From: Bacteroidales bacterium
GTDB taxonomy: Bacteria; Bacteroidota; Bacteroidia; Bacteroidales; Tenuifilaceae
Reading direction: 5' to 3'
NCBI GenBank assembly: GCA_013141385.1
Contig: JABFRB010000018.1
Coordinates: 1-64,000, forward strand
DNA length: 64,000 nt
Positions within the stretch are counted from its first letter, which is position 1, and every line of letters starts with the position of its first letter. The notes under the pieces are model-generated. The model was not told the DNA's origin. It was given only the letters and a program-made list of their open reading frames with translations, and did not search any database. The position numbers and the translations under genes were made by a program. Shown piece by piece: positions 25,774-34,625 of this stretch.

Positions 25774-27008
25774 GATATTAGTTTTTTCAGGTTATCAATC
25801 GATGGGTTAATTGATTCAGGTATTTTAAGCATGCTACTTACTGATTTTAAATCTTTTAAGCCACTACCTGTAAGAAGAACAACATTGTTTGAACCATCTA
25901 CAATTTTACCACTTTTTTGGTAAGATAGCAGTCCTGCAAAGGCAGTTGTAGCAGCAGGTTCCGAGAATATTCCTGTATTCCTTGATAGAATAGCAGAAGC
26001 ATTCATTATCTCCTCATCAGTAACGGTAAGAATTTCACCATTATATTTTTGGATGAACTGTTGAGCCATGTAGAAATTCCTAGGTATATCAACAGAAATA
26101 GAGTCTGCCATTGTTGTGCTTGGCACAATTTTAAACTCTTTTTGGTTGATATTTCTAACTAAATTATCGCTGCCCTTAGATTGAACAGCAACGATTGTAG
26201 GCATTCTATCAATTAAATTCAATAATAGCAAGTCCTCAAAACCCTTGTAAACACCCGATATAATTACTCCATCGCCAACTGGGACGAAAATTCTATGTGG
26301 AGTTTTAAACTTTAGCTGTTCAATTAGTTCAAATGAAACCGTTTTTTTCCCCTCAATTGTAAATGGGTTAAAGGCTGTATTGCGATTGTACCATCCAAAT
26401 TCCTCTGTAGCCTTTACGCTAAGATCAAAAGCCTCATCATAAGTGCCTTTAACAGGAACTATGGTGGCTCCGTACATGATTATCTGAGTTAGTTTCGCTA
26501 GAGGAGCCGTTTCAGGTACCATAATTATAGCTTTTTGAGCTTGCGCAGCGCACATACCCGCTAGCGAAGAACCCGCATTCCCAGTTGAAGCGGCTACTAT
26601 CGTATTCAACCTATTTTCTTTGGCATATGCTGATACTAAGGCAGATGCCCTGTCTTTAAACGAGAAAGTAGGGTTTTGCGAATCATCTTTCAGATGAAGT
26701 TGGAAAGGTAAAGGTTTACCCTCCAATTTATCGAATGAGTAAAGTGGTGTTTTTCCGACCCTTAAAACAGGTAAACTATCAGAATTTTCAATAGGTAGAA
26801 GGCTAATAAACTCATTTTGGCGTAATTCGTAAAAGCCAGATAGTTTTTTTCCTAAAGAATGATAATCATACACTACTTTTAGAACTCCTTTGGGTGGATT
26901 TGTAGGTGTATTTTCTTTACTACATGATGGACAAAGGTACATAACACCATTTGGCGTATATTTTTTACCACAATCGGTGCATCGATATATAAACTTGGAT
27001 GAATTCAT
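25770..27008 (-). CDS. Threonine-synthase-like PLP enzyme with zinc ribbon
   Basis: The 412-residue fold-type II enzyme starts with a CTDCGKKY...CPSC zinc ribbon and has the PLP lysine in TFSFKDRASALVSAY (near residue 112) and the phosphate loop ASTGNAGSSLAG (near 142). The class includes threonine synthase, threonine dehydratase and diaminopropionate ammonia-lyase. Because its stop overlaps the xdhD start, and because the usual ygeX is absent, it is a candidate for the amino-acid-cleaving step of purine catabolism. True threonine synthase is the alternative; no thrA or thrB is nearby, which argues against a biosynthetic operon. Confidence 0.75.
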   Translation of the reverse strand: MNSSKFIYRCTDCGKKYTPNGVMYLCPSCSKENTPTNPPKGVLKVVYDYHSLGKKLSGFYELRQNEFISLLPIENSDSLPVLRVGKTPLYSFDKLEGKPLPFQLHLKDDSQNPTFSFKDRASALVSAYAKENRLNTIVAASTGNAGSSLAGMCAAQAQKAIIMVPETAPLAKLTQIIMYGATIVPVKGTYDEAFDLSVKATEEFGWYNRNTAFNPFTIEGKKTVSFELIEQLKFKTPHRIFVPVGDGVIISGVYKGFEDLLLLNLIDRMPTIVAVQSKGSDNLVRNINQKEFKIVPSTTMADSISVDIPRNFYMAQQFIQKYNGEILTVTDEEIMNASAILSRNTGIFSEPAATTAFAGLLSYQKSGKIVDGSNNVVLLTGSGLKDLKSVSSMLKIPESINPSIDNLKKLIS

Positions 27009-27060
27009 GACTTTTAAGTAGAGCTAAATTACTGTTTTTAGGTATAACTATTAAAAAAAA

Positions 27061-27144
27061 CTCTGTGATTCTCGGTGTCTTATAGTTACTCTATGTTAGA
27101 AATCTAATCAGAGAGGCACTGCGAATACACCGAGATACACAGAG
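27061..27144. repeat. Foldback with CTCTGTG-type arms
   Basis: CTCTGTG-ATT-CTCGGTGT (27061-27078) pairs with ACACCGAG-AT-ACACAGAG (27127-27144) with a one-base bulge. It is a short dispersed repeat type common in bacterial intergenic DNA and lies between the two PLP genes. A regulatory hairpin is possible but there is no T-run. Confidence 0.55.
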
Positions 27145-27165
27145 GGAAAAGTAAGTCTCTATTTC

Positions 27166-28647
27166 TTATAAACCTTTTAAAAGGCCAGTACGTTCGTTGA
27201 ATTCGTTTATCAGTTTATCCCACTGATTTACTTGATGGAAAAGGGTATCCCAAATCTCTCTATCATACCAAAGTTGGTTCAAATCTTCAACCTCTTTTCC
27301 TTGCTGTTCGCACCAAGTAAAGTACTTTAGGTTATGAATTGCTTTCCTATCATTATAGGTAAGTTCTTTCATGGTATCAGCTCTCGTTCCTAGAATACAT
27401 TTCTCGAAATCGCGAACTGCTTGTATATCATTATATTTTCCTTTTTCAACACTTAGCTCTTCAACTCTTGATTTGTACATATCAGCAGAATCGGTAGCGA
27501 TGGTGAAAATAACATCCTCACCAGTCATTTCGAAATGCTTAGCGGTTTTAATTGCTGAAAGCATATTGCCAATTCCTGATATACCTATTAAATGAAGGTC
27601 GTTGATTAAATTCTGATCGATACCAATCGATTTTAGGTAAGCATGACCGTCTTTCTCATTAAATAAACGAAGAATTCTCATGCAATCCTCATCATCAATA
27701 GCTGTAACAACGTCAGTGTTTTTAACATTGTGTACCCAAGGAACATGCTTATCGCCAATACCTTCGATTCTATGTCCACCAAATCCATTATTTAATAAGG
27801 TAGGGCATTGTAATGCTTCAGAAGCAACAACCTTAATGTGTGGAGCAACAGTGCGTAGATAATCACCCGCAGCAATTGTTCCAGCTGAGCCAGTAGCAGA
27901 GACATATGCAGCCAACTTGCTATTCTTACCTTTAACTAAGTTGTATACATCTTCAATTGCTCTTCCTGTAGTATTATAGTGCCATGCCGAGTTTCCAAAC
28001 TCATCGAATTGATTGAAAATGATGCAATCCTTACGGGTTTTCTTTATCTCCCAACATTTATCGTAAATCTCTTTTACGTTCGATTCACAACCATGAGTAG
28101 CAATCACCTCAGATCCAATTACATCACGTAACCAAGCGAAACGCTCTTTACTCATCTCCTCAGGAAGAATGGCAACTGACTCAGTTCCCATTACCTTTGA
28201 ATCGAATGCACCACCTCTACAATAGTTTCCTGTTGATGGCCATACCGCTTTATGAAAGGTTGGATCGAATTCTCCTGTTGTTATTCTTGGTGCAAGGCAA
28301 CCATAAGCAGCACCAACTTTATGTGCTCCTGTAGGAAACCATTTACCAATAAGTAGTACAATTCTAGCATCAACGCCGGTTATTGCTTTTGGTAGTTCTA
28401 TATAATTCGGATTACCATATAAGCCACCTTTTTCCTTTGGCTCATTTTTCCACGTTATTCGGAAAAGATTAAGTGGATTAATATCCCAAAGACCTATATT
28501 TTTAAGTTGGTCTTTTATTTTTTGTGGAATTAGTTCTGGATTTCTTTGTTGCTCAAATGTTGGTAAAATAATACCTCTTTCTTTGAAGCGTTTAACTGCA
28601 TTTTCTAAGGCTTTCTCGTTAGTTACCTTATCAATTGGCTGAATCAT
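27166..28647 (-). CDS. PLP-dependent enzyme (fold type II, beta-subunit-like) of uncharacterised substrate
   Basis: The 493-residue protein has the PLP lysine in FPTGAHKVGAAYG (near residue 117), a glycine-rich phosphate loop (SATGSAGTIAAG near 265) and the conserved HYNTTGRAIEDVY. It is clearly of the cysteine-synthase/threonine-dehydratase fold but belongs to a separate, longer family usually annotated only as a PLP-dependent protein. It does not resemble E. coli YgeX. A longer reading begins at TTG 28680, but ATG 28647 (MIQPIDKV) fits better. It is divergent from the Lrp gene. A lyase step on diaminopropionate or a related product is an inference from context. Confidence 0.7.
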   Translation of the reverse strand: MIQPIDKVTNEKALENAVKRFKERGIILPTFEQQRNPELIPQKIKDQLKNIGLWDINPLNLFRITWKNEPKEKGGLYGNPNYIELPKAITGVDARIVLLIGKWFPTGAHKVGAAYGCLAPRITTGEFDPTFHKAVWPSTGNYCRGGAFDSKVMGTESVAILPEEMSKERFAWLRDVIGSEVIATHGCESNVKEIYDKCWEIKKTRKDCIIFNQFDEFGNSAWHYNTTGRAIEDVYNLVKGKNSKLAAYVSATGSAGTIAAGDYLRTVAPHIKVVASEALQCPTLLNNGFGGHRIEGIGDKHVPWVHNVKNTDVVTAIDDEDCMRILRLFNEKDGHAYLKSIGIDQNLINDLHLIGISGIGNMLSAIKTAKHFEMTGEDVIFTIATDSADMYKSRVEELSVEKGKYNDIQAVRDFEKCILGTRADTMKELTYNDRKAIHNLKYFTWCEQQGKEVEDLNQLWYDREIWDTLFHQVNQWDKLINEFNERTGLLKGL

Positions 28648-28740
28648 AGTTATTATTTTATTGGATAAATTTCTCTGCAATTTAAGTATAATATAGATAT
28701 ATTCTTAAATTACTGTTAATAATAGGATATATTGCTGTCA

Positions 28741-28772
28741 TTGGTAATTATCATAGAATTATATTATCTTTG
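28741..28772 (+). promoter_or_regulatory. Promoter of the Lrp-family gene
   Basis: TTG at 28741-28743 and TATCTTTG at 28765-28772 are 21 bases apart, an excellent Bacteroidota promoter. Transcription would start near 28779. The TTG at 28770 that would open a longer frame lies inside the -7 box, so the true start is the ATG at 28812. The 164 bases between 28647 and 28812 are shared with the divergent PLP gene. Confidence 0.65.
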
Positions 28773-28811
28773 CAGAGAGATTCTCATTATTTTAAAGAAA
28801 ATCGGACTATC

Positions 28812-29273
28812 ATGAAAACATTAGATGAAATTGACAGGAAACTATTGAATATCCTTCAACTTAATAGTCGTATTACCATTCGGGAACTTTCAGATAAACT
28901 TCATTTATCTACAACTCCCATTCATGAAAGGATTAAGAAACTGGAAAAGAGTGGATATGTAAAACAGTACCTAACTCTTTTAGATCCAAAATTACTTGGT
29001 AAAAAACTAATTGTTTATGTCTCGGTTTCCTTAAATAATCATACAAAAGAGGCTGTAGATGAGTTTGAAAGAGAGATGGAAAAATTAGAGGAAGTAATGG
29101 AGTGCTACTACATCTCTGGAAACTCAGATTTTCTTTTGAAGGTACACTGTATTGATATGGACGACTTCCATAATTTTATTACCTATAAATTTTCAGTTAT
29201 TAAAAACATAACCCAATTCTACAGTTCATTTGTAATGGCTGAGACAAAGGTAAAGCGGCATTTTAAATTGTAA
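28812..29273 (+). CDS. Lrp/AsnC family transcriptional regulator
   Basis: The 153-residue protein has an N-terminal winged helix (EIDRKLLNILQLNSRITIRELSDKLHLSTTPIHERIKKLEKSGYVKQYL) of the AsnC type and a C-terminal RAM ligand-binding domain (KKLIVYVSVSLNN, EVMECYYISGNSDFLLKV). Such proteins sense amino acids and typically bind their own divergent intergenic region. Position between the PLP gene and ygfK makes it the best candidate for local control of the island, with an amino-acid intermediate as effector; this is inference. Confidence 0.88.
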   Translation: MKTLDEIDRKLLNILQLNSRITIRELSDKLHLSTTPIHERIKKLEKSGYVKQYLTLLDPKLLGKKLIVYVSVSLNNHTKEAVDEFEREMEKLEEVMECYYISGNSDFLLKVHCIDMDDFHNFITYKFSVIKNITQFYSSFVMAETKVKRHFKL

Positions 29274-29292
29274 ATATTTTTGAAAAAATTTT

Positions 29293-29329
29293 AAAACCCC
29301 TTAGGATGTAAAAATCATAAGGGGTTTTT
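29293..29329. terminator. Bidirectional terminator between lrp and ygfK
   Basis: AAAACCCCTTA-GGATG and CATAAGGGGTTTT form a strong stem around a short A-rich loop, with T-runs on both strands. It separates the convergent lrp and ygfK genes. Confidence 0.8.
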
Positions 29330-29349
29330 CATTTGTATAATATTAGATG

Positions 29350-32300
29350 CTAGGCAAATATCAATTTTTTTGCTCCTTTTAGGATTATACTCATTATGGC
29401 TGCGTTCTCAAAATATAACTCTTTAGCGCAGTTAGTCTTGCATTTAACCTCAAGTATGCTAAAATCAGCCATGTTCAAACGGGAGAATACATAATCCGTT
29501 TCGTAAACATACTCACCGTTTACCTCAGTAAGAGTCTTGAACCCTGAGCCTTCTTTCGCAATTAGAATACGTTTATCATCTTTAATCGATAGGTAGTATC
29601 CATTTTGAACTTCTTTAAATGCACTAAGTGTTAAGTATATTTTTGGTTTCCCCTTGTATGGTGCGCTATTAGTAGGGCAGAAGGTATTACAATTTCCACA
29701 CTCATTGCAAAAATTTGCAATATTGAGAATCTGATATTTCTGTTTAACCTCAAAAACCTTATCGCTTTGAATTTCAAACTTTCCTTTCTCGATTTGAATT
29801 GCCTTTTGAAGGTTATACTTAATAGGTTCAATCTCGTATGAGAAATTTGCAAAGTTTGGACAAACAGTTGTGCAGATATTACAAATCTCATCGCAGTATA
29901 GGCAACGATTCGATTCTTCAACAATTGTTTGTTTTGAAAGTGTCTCGCTAGCAAGTTTAAAACTTCTCCTGTCGTTTAGTGGTAATTCTTTTAGTTCAGC
30001 TCCAAATATTCGTTTGGAACGTTTAATCATCAGATCTTTCCTAGAGAAATTCTTGCTATTTGGTTTTTGAATGCTAAAATCAATTTTTGATTCCTTCATT
30101 ATCTGTTCGGCAGCTTTACGTCCATCGCCAATTGCATTGATTGCTGTTGATGCGCCGCGCAGAGCATCACCCCCAATATAAACGTTGCCAAGTTTGGTTT
30201 TGTAAGTCTTGGTATCGGCGGATAGTAGGTCGTTAGTGGCAAAATCAATATCTAGGTTCTGCCCAATTGCAGGTATTATGGTATCACAAGCAATTTCAAA
30301 CTCCGAACCTTCAATTTTTTGAGATTGTAGCCTACCCTTTGCATCAACTCCTTTTAGCTCCATCTTGCTGCAAAGAAGGGCTTTCACATTTCCATCTTTT
30401 TGTATAACCTTTTCTGGGGCAACAAGTTCGATGATATCAACGCCTTCTTCAAGTACTGCTTTGATTTCACCTTGATCTGCTGGCATCTCGTTAATTGTGC
30501 GACGGTAAACTATAGTCACTTTACCATCCTTACCAACCAAGCGATATGCAGTACGAGCTGCATCCATAGCGGTGTTTCCGCCACCAATGATTACTATATT
30601 TTTTCCTAGCCCAGACTCTTTCCCTTGCTTTACATTGAAAAGGAATGTTAAAGGGTCAATTACATCTTTACTCTCTGAACCTTCGATCTTTAATTCAGCA
30701 GATAGTTGAGCTCCTGCACCAATATATATATGGTTGGACTCTTTTTTTAACGATAGGAATTTATTGCTATCGACCTTTGAGTTGAAATGAATATTTACTC
30801 CAAGGTCAGTTACCCGTTTGAAATCCTTTGCAATAGCCTCATCGGTTAGCCTAAACCCGGGGATTGCGAACTGCACCATTCCTCCTGATTTTGATTTGGC
30901 TTCAAATACATCTACTGAAAACCCTGCTAACGCCAAGTAGTATGCACTAGACAATCCCGAGGGACCAGCACCAATAATGGCAACCTTAATGCCATTATTA
31001 GCGACTGGCTTGAGTTTTACTTCATCTTGCTCCGATATAAATCGCTTAACCTCTCTGATTTGTAATGAATTATCGTAGTTAATCCTTGTACACTTGTTCT
31101 GGCAAAGGTGATCGCAAACCATCCCAGTAATCGAAGGGAAAGGGTTTGTTCTCAGAATTACTTCGTAAGCCTTATCGAACTGATTTGTTGATGTGTAATA
31201 TAAGTAATCGGGTATATCTTGATTTGTAGAGCAAGTGTCTCGACAAGGAGCGGAGATACAATCAAAGTAACCAAGTTCTCTTTTTCCTTTAATATCTGGT
31301 GTTTTAATATACTCACGCTTATAATCACCTGATTCTAAAACCTTATCAGCATATAAATTTAAGTTAGATAGTGCTGAATCTTTTAAATTTTGCTTATCCG
31401 ATGATTTAACAACAAATTCATCTATACCCAATGAACTCTTTGTTTTGAAACTCTCTTCTAACTTTTCAAAATATTGGTTTAACCTCATATATCCACCAGG
31501 TCTCAATATATCTGAGCAAACGGTTACGGTTTTGAATCCGCATGATAGAATATCTGAAATATTGAAGGCACTTGCGCCAGCAGAGAAAGATAGCTGCAAT
31601 TCTCCGTTAAACTCGTTTTGCAGCTTCTTTGCTACATTTATAGAAATAGGATGTAGAGCACGACCGCTCATATACATCATATCCACGCTGCTTCCAAAGA
31701 TATCTTTGCTGTTAATCGATTCAAGCGTATTTGTTAGCTTAAGCCCAAATTGCAGATTTTTCTCTTTTGCCGTTTTCTGTAATGATTTTATGATTCTTAA
31801 AGCATCTGGGTATTTAAGATCGTGCTCAAATGCGATATCTGGCACGTTGGTTTTAAAGTTCAACTTATTATTAAGGATATCCCTTAACATCTCTGGGCCA
31901 AGAAGTGTTGGGTTTAGTTTAACGTATGTGTGAAGGTTTTTCTTTTCGAGTAGATATTTTGCGATGTCCTCAATCTCATTTGCAGGACATCCGTGCATTG
32001 TAGATAAAGTGATATTATTTGATAGTGTAGATGGAATCTCAATCTCATTAACTTGTGGGTAAGTACCTTCAATATCCTCAATGGCCTCGATTAGTTCTTC
32101 CTTACAGTTGCTCATCTTTTCGAAAAACCACTGAACGTTCTCGTTCATGATTCCTTGTAGGTTGTAACCAACGCTCATATTGAAGATTGTACCAATCTCT
32201 TTTCCCCAACCAAATTTATGATTCAGTATATGGATTATAATCCAAGCGTTTAAGTATTCATTAAAACTCTCATGAATTTTCAATTCTTGCGACCATTCGC

Positions 32301-32631
32301 AGTTATAGCCCTCATCTTGCATATCAATACAGGGCTTCGAAACCTTAAGTTCATCAAGGGTTTGAACTGTTTTAAGTTCAATGTAGCGGGCTCCCATTAA
32401 CCATGCACCAATTATATTCTGTGCCATCTGAGAGTGTGGACCAGCTGCAATTCCTAATGGTGTATGGAGTTTTTGGTTGAAAATTTCTGTTGAAAACGAT
32501 TTATTATGATTTGGGGTAAAGAAAAGCTCTTTAGGAATGCCGAAAACACTACCATTGTTATCGTACTCATTTAGAATAAGCTTAAGTAGCTGCTTTAAAG
32601 AAATTGTGTGAAATTTGTCGGAAGTACTCAT
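29350..32631 (-). CDS. ygfK: YgfK-type iron-sulfur flavoprotein oxidoreductase
   Basis: The 1093-residue protein has an N-terminal dihydroorotate/dihydropyrimidine-dehydrogenase-like FMN domain (about 1-420; HTPLGIAAGPHSQMAQN and LSTMHGCPANEIE), a glutamate-synthase small-subunit-like part with CISAPCRDTC near residue 460, the FAD loop IIGAGPSGLSSA near 552 and the NAD loop IIGGGNTAMDAA near 683, and two C-terminal ferredoxin-like groups (CLYCDEICNICTTVC near 909; CNECGNCNTFCP near 973). YgfK is often called a selenate reductase subunit; in urate clusters it is required for anaerobic purine breakdown, probably moving electrons between NAD(P)H and the XdhD-type hydroxylases. It is monocistronic here. 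Confidence 0.92.
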   Translation of the reverse strand: MSTSDKFHTISLKQLLKLILNEYDNNGSVFGIPKELFFTPNHNKSFSTEIFNQKLHTPLGIAAGPHSQMAQNIIGAWLMGARYIELKTVQTLDELKVSKPCIDMQDEGYNCEWSQELKIHESFNEYLNAWIIIHILNHKFGWGKEIGTIFNMSVGYNLQGIMNENVQWFFEKMSNCKEELIEAIEDIEGTYPQVNEIEIPSTLSNNITLSTMHGCPANEIEDIAKYLLEKKNLHTYVKLNPTLLGPEMLRDILNNKLNFKTNVPDIAFEHDLKYPDALRIIKSLQKTAKEKNLQFGLKLTNTLESINSKDIFGSSVDMMYMSGRALHPISINVAKKLQNEFNGELQLSFSAGASAFNISDILSCGFKTVTVCSDILRPGGYMRLNQYFEKLEESFKTKSSLGIDEFVVKSSDKQNLKDSALSNLNLYADKVLESGDYKREYIKTPDIKGKRELGYFDCISAPCRDTCSTNQDIPDYLYYTSTNQFDKAYEVILRTNPFPSITGMVCDHLCQNKCTRINYDNSLQIREVKRFISEQDEVKLKPVANNGIKVAIIGAGPSGLSSAYYLALAGFSVDVFEAKSKSGGMVQFAIPGFRLTDEAIAKDFKRVTDLGVNIHFNSKVDSNKFLSLKKESNHIYIGAGAQLSAELKIEGSESKDVIDPLTFLFNVKQGKESGLGKNIVIIGGGNTAMDAARTAYRLVGKDGKVTIVYRRTINEMPADQGEIKAVLEEGVDIIELVAPEKVIQKDGNVKALLCSKMELKGVDAKGRLQSQKIEGSEFEIACDTIIPAIGQNLDIDFATNDLLSADTKTYKTKLGNVYIGGDALRGASTAINAIGDGRKAAEQIMKESKIDFSIQKPNSKNFSRKDLMIKRSKRIFGAELKELPLNDRRSFKLASETLSKQTIVEESNRCLYCDEICNICTTVCPNFANFSYEIEPIKYNLQKAIQIEKGKFEIQSDKVFEVKQKYQILNIANFCNECGNCNTFCPTNSAPYKGKPKIYLTLSAFKEVQNGYYLSIKDDKRILIAKEGSGFKTLTEVNGEYVYETDYVFSRLNMADFSILEVKCKTNCAKELYFENAAIMSIILKGAKKLIFA

Positions 32632-32653
32632 AGTTTGGTTCTTTTTATCGAAA

Positions 32654-32661
32654 CAAAGCTA
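32654..32661 (-). promoter_or_regulatory. Putative -7 box of ygfK
   Basis: On the minus strand TAGCTTTG matches TAnnTTTG, about 23 bases before the ygfK ATG. The -33 region offers only TTA at a 22-base spacing, so confidence is moderate. A divergent promoter for mocA must lie in the same 96-base interval. Confidence 0.4.
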
Positions 32662-32727
32662 AGGAAAAGAGACAACAAAATCATAAAAATCTTACTTTTA
32701 TAACTGCTTTGGGAAAATCAAATAGAA

Positions 32728-33318
32728 ATGGCTGATAACAACAAAAAATATTCTGCAATAATCCTTTCTGCTGGAAAATCATCGAGGATGGGAGTGCATA
32801 AGTTTTCACTTAAGTACAATGCAACTACAACATTCCTCGAGGATTTAATTAATCAATACAATGCATATGGCTGTGAGGAGATTATAGTTGTGCTAAACCC
32901 TGATGGGAAGACATTTCTCGAGCAATTAAATCTAAACCTCCCATCGATTGTAAAGGTTGTTATCAACGAACATCCAGAGTGGGAGCGGTTTTACTCTTTA
33001 AAATTGGCGGCTAATGGGTTCTGTAAGTTCCAGTCAACCTTTGTAAGTAATATCGATAATCCATTTGTTGACCTAAAAGTTCTTGAATCGCTTGCAAAAT
33101 CTGACACTGAATATTCCTATCCAGTCTTTAACGGACGGGGTGGACATCCATTTCTAATTTCCAAAAACGTAATTGCAGACCTGGCCTCTGAACCCAAAGA
33201 CGAGATCCATCTTAAGGAGTTTTTAGGTAGATATTCCAAAAGTGCTATTGATGTTGATGATGAAAAGGTTCTTTTGAATGTCAACACAGAAGAGGAATAT
33301 AAAAGACTTTTTCATTAA
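32728..33318 (+). CDS. mocA: MocA-like molybdenum cofactor nucleotidyltransferase
   Basis: The 196-residue protein is a MobA-like NTP transferase: AIILSAGKSSRMGVHKFSL near the N-terminus (nucleotide-binding loop), IVVLNPDGK, and FVSNIDNPFVD where others have a DQP metal motif, then GGHPFLIS. MocA transfers CMP to molybdopterin to make the cytosine dinucleotide form used by xanthine-dehydrogenase-type enzymes. In the E. coli cluster the equivalent is YgfJ/MocA. The replacement of the usual D-M/Q-P by NIDNP is seen directly; whether it alters nucleotide use is unknown. Confidence 0.85.
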   Translation: MADNNKKYSAIILSAGKSSRMGVHKFSLKYNATTTFLEDLINQYNAYGCEEIIVVLNPDGKTFLEQLNLNLPSIVKVVINEHPEWERFYSLKLAANGFCKFQSTFVSNIDNPFVDLKVLESLAKSDTEYSYPVFNGRGGHPFLISKNVIADLASEPKDEIHLKEFLGRYSKSAIDVDDEKVLLNVNTEEEYKRLFH

Positions 33319-33445
33319 CTAAACACTTCATGATTTAATGAAATGATTCTAAAGTAAAAAAAACTTCAAACGTTCGTAATTTTATATATACAAATTTGTA
33401 TGTATGCGATTTTGTATATATATTTGTATTTCAAAAATCATTTAT

Positions 33446-34624
33446 ATGGGAATAAATAATATAACTGGGCCTCCTGTTGAAGGTGACGATTTTTTTGGTC
33501 GTGAAAAAGAATTAGAATTCGCTTGGGGGCATATTAAAAAGGGAAACTCATTACTTCTTTCAGCTCCAAGGAGAGTTGGAAAGTCTTCTTTTGCAAAAAA
33601 ACTTCTCGAATATGCAAGAGAAGATAATTGGAATACATTGGAATTAAACTTAGAGGAGGTTAAAACTGAAGAGGGTTTTGTGAAACTCTTTATCGAAAAA
33701 ATACAGGAGGAATGCTGGTGGTTAAAGGCGAAAGAGAAAACAAACAATACCATCGCTAATATTTTGGAAAGTATCAAACCAACATTTAAAATAGGTGATG
33801 TTGAGTCCTCTGTTGAATGGAAGATTCAAAAAGCAGATATATATAATAAACTCAAGACTCTAATTGATCATAAGGAAGAAACCCTGATAATGGTTGATGA
33901 GGTAACCATACTGCTAAACAGTTTTATTAAGATTGATAAAGAGAACGGAATTAATGATGTGGTTTTTTTCCTTAACTGGTTAAGAAGTTTTAGACAAGTT
34001 ACTGGAACAAAAATACATTGGATATTCTGTAGTTCAATTGGTATAGAAAACTTTACAAGTCGTCATAATCTCAGTTATACACTAAATGATGTTTCTTCAT
34101 TACAATTATCAGAATTTACAAAGGAGCAGGCAACTAATTTTATAAAAGAATTGGCTATTTCAGAAAATTTGAAAATAGAGGATGTGCATATTACCTATAT
34201 GCTAGATAAGTTAGTTTGGAATTTGCCATATTTTATTCAAATACTCTTCTTAAATATTGATAAGTTGGTTAAAATTCATGGCAAAACTATTTCAGAGCAG
34301 ACAATTAATGAGGCTTATCAGACTCTCATAAGCGAAAAACATTTAAATACATGGGATGAGCGTCTTAATGAGTATGGTGAATTTGAATCTTATACTCGTT
34401 TGCTATTAAAGAATTTGTCCAAAACAAAAGAAGGCGAAAGCAGAGATAACCTATATAATATGCTTTATGCGAAAATTAATGATGGCGAAAAAACGGAAAT
34501 TGTCCTAAATAAGTTGCTTTATATGTTAAAAAATGATGGATATTTAATAGATACCGAGGATTCTAGGTATACGTTCCGATCGCCCTTACTAAGAGATTTC
34601 TGGTATAATCGATTTTCAAGATAG
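33446..34624 (+). CDS. AAA-type ATPase with winged helix (first gene of a two-gene ATPase module)
   Basis: The 392-residue protein has Walker A in SAPRRVGKSSFAKK (near residue 45), Walker B in TLIMVDEVTIL (near 150), and a C-terminal helical/winged part typical of Orc/STAND-like ATPases (AAA_16 clan). A longer frame begins at ATG 33404, but GPPVEGDDFFGREKE directly after the ATG at 33446 is where family proteins begin. Only one base separates its stop from the next gene, so they are cotranscribed. Function is unknown; it may act with the following TPR-ATPase in signalling or defence. Confidence 0.7.
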   Translation: MGINNITGPPVEGDDFFGREKELEFAWGHIKKGNSLLLSAPRRVGKSSFAKKLLEYAREDNWNTLELNLEEVKTEEGFVKLFIEKIQEECWWLKAKEKTNNTIANILESIKPTFKIGDVESSVEWKIQKADIYNKLKTLIDHKEETLIMVDEVTILLNSFIKIDKENGINDVVFFLNWLRSFRQVTGTKIHWIFCSSIGIENFTSRHNLSYTLNDVSSLQLSEFTKEQATNFIKELAISENLKIEDVHITYMLDKLVWNLPYFIQILFLNIDKLVKIHGKTISEQTINEAYQTLISEKHLNTWDERLNEYGEFESYTRLLLKNLSKTKEGESRDNLYNMLYAKINDGEKTEIVLNKLLYMLKNDGYLIDTEDSRYTFRSPLLRDFWYNRFSR

Positions 34625-34625
34625 T

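Noticed and set aside
27166-28647. Annotation of this gene as ygeX
   Set aside because: Sequence around the PLP lysine and the overall length differ clearly from diaminopropionate ammonia-lyase as I know it.
28770-28811. N-terminal extension of the Lrp gene from a TTG codon
   Set aside because: The TTG lies in the -7 promoter box; the family begins at ATG 28812.
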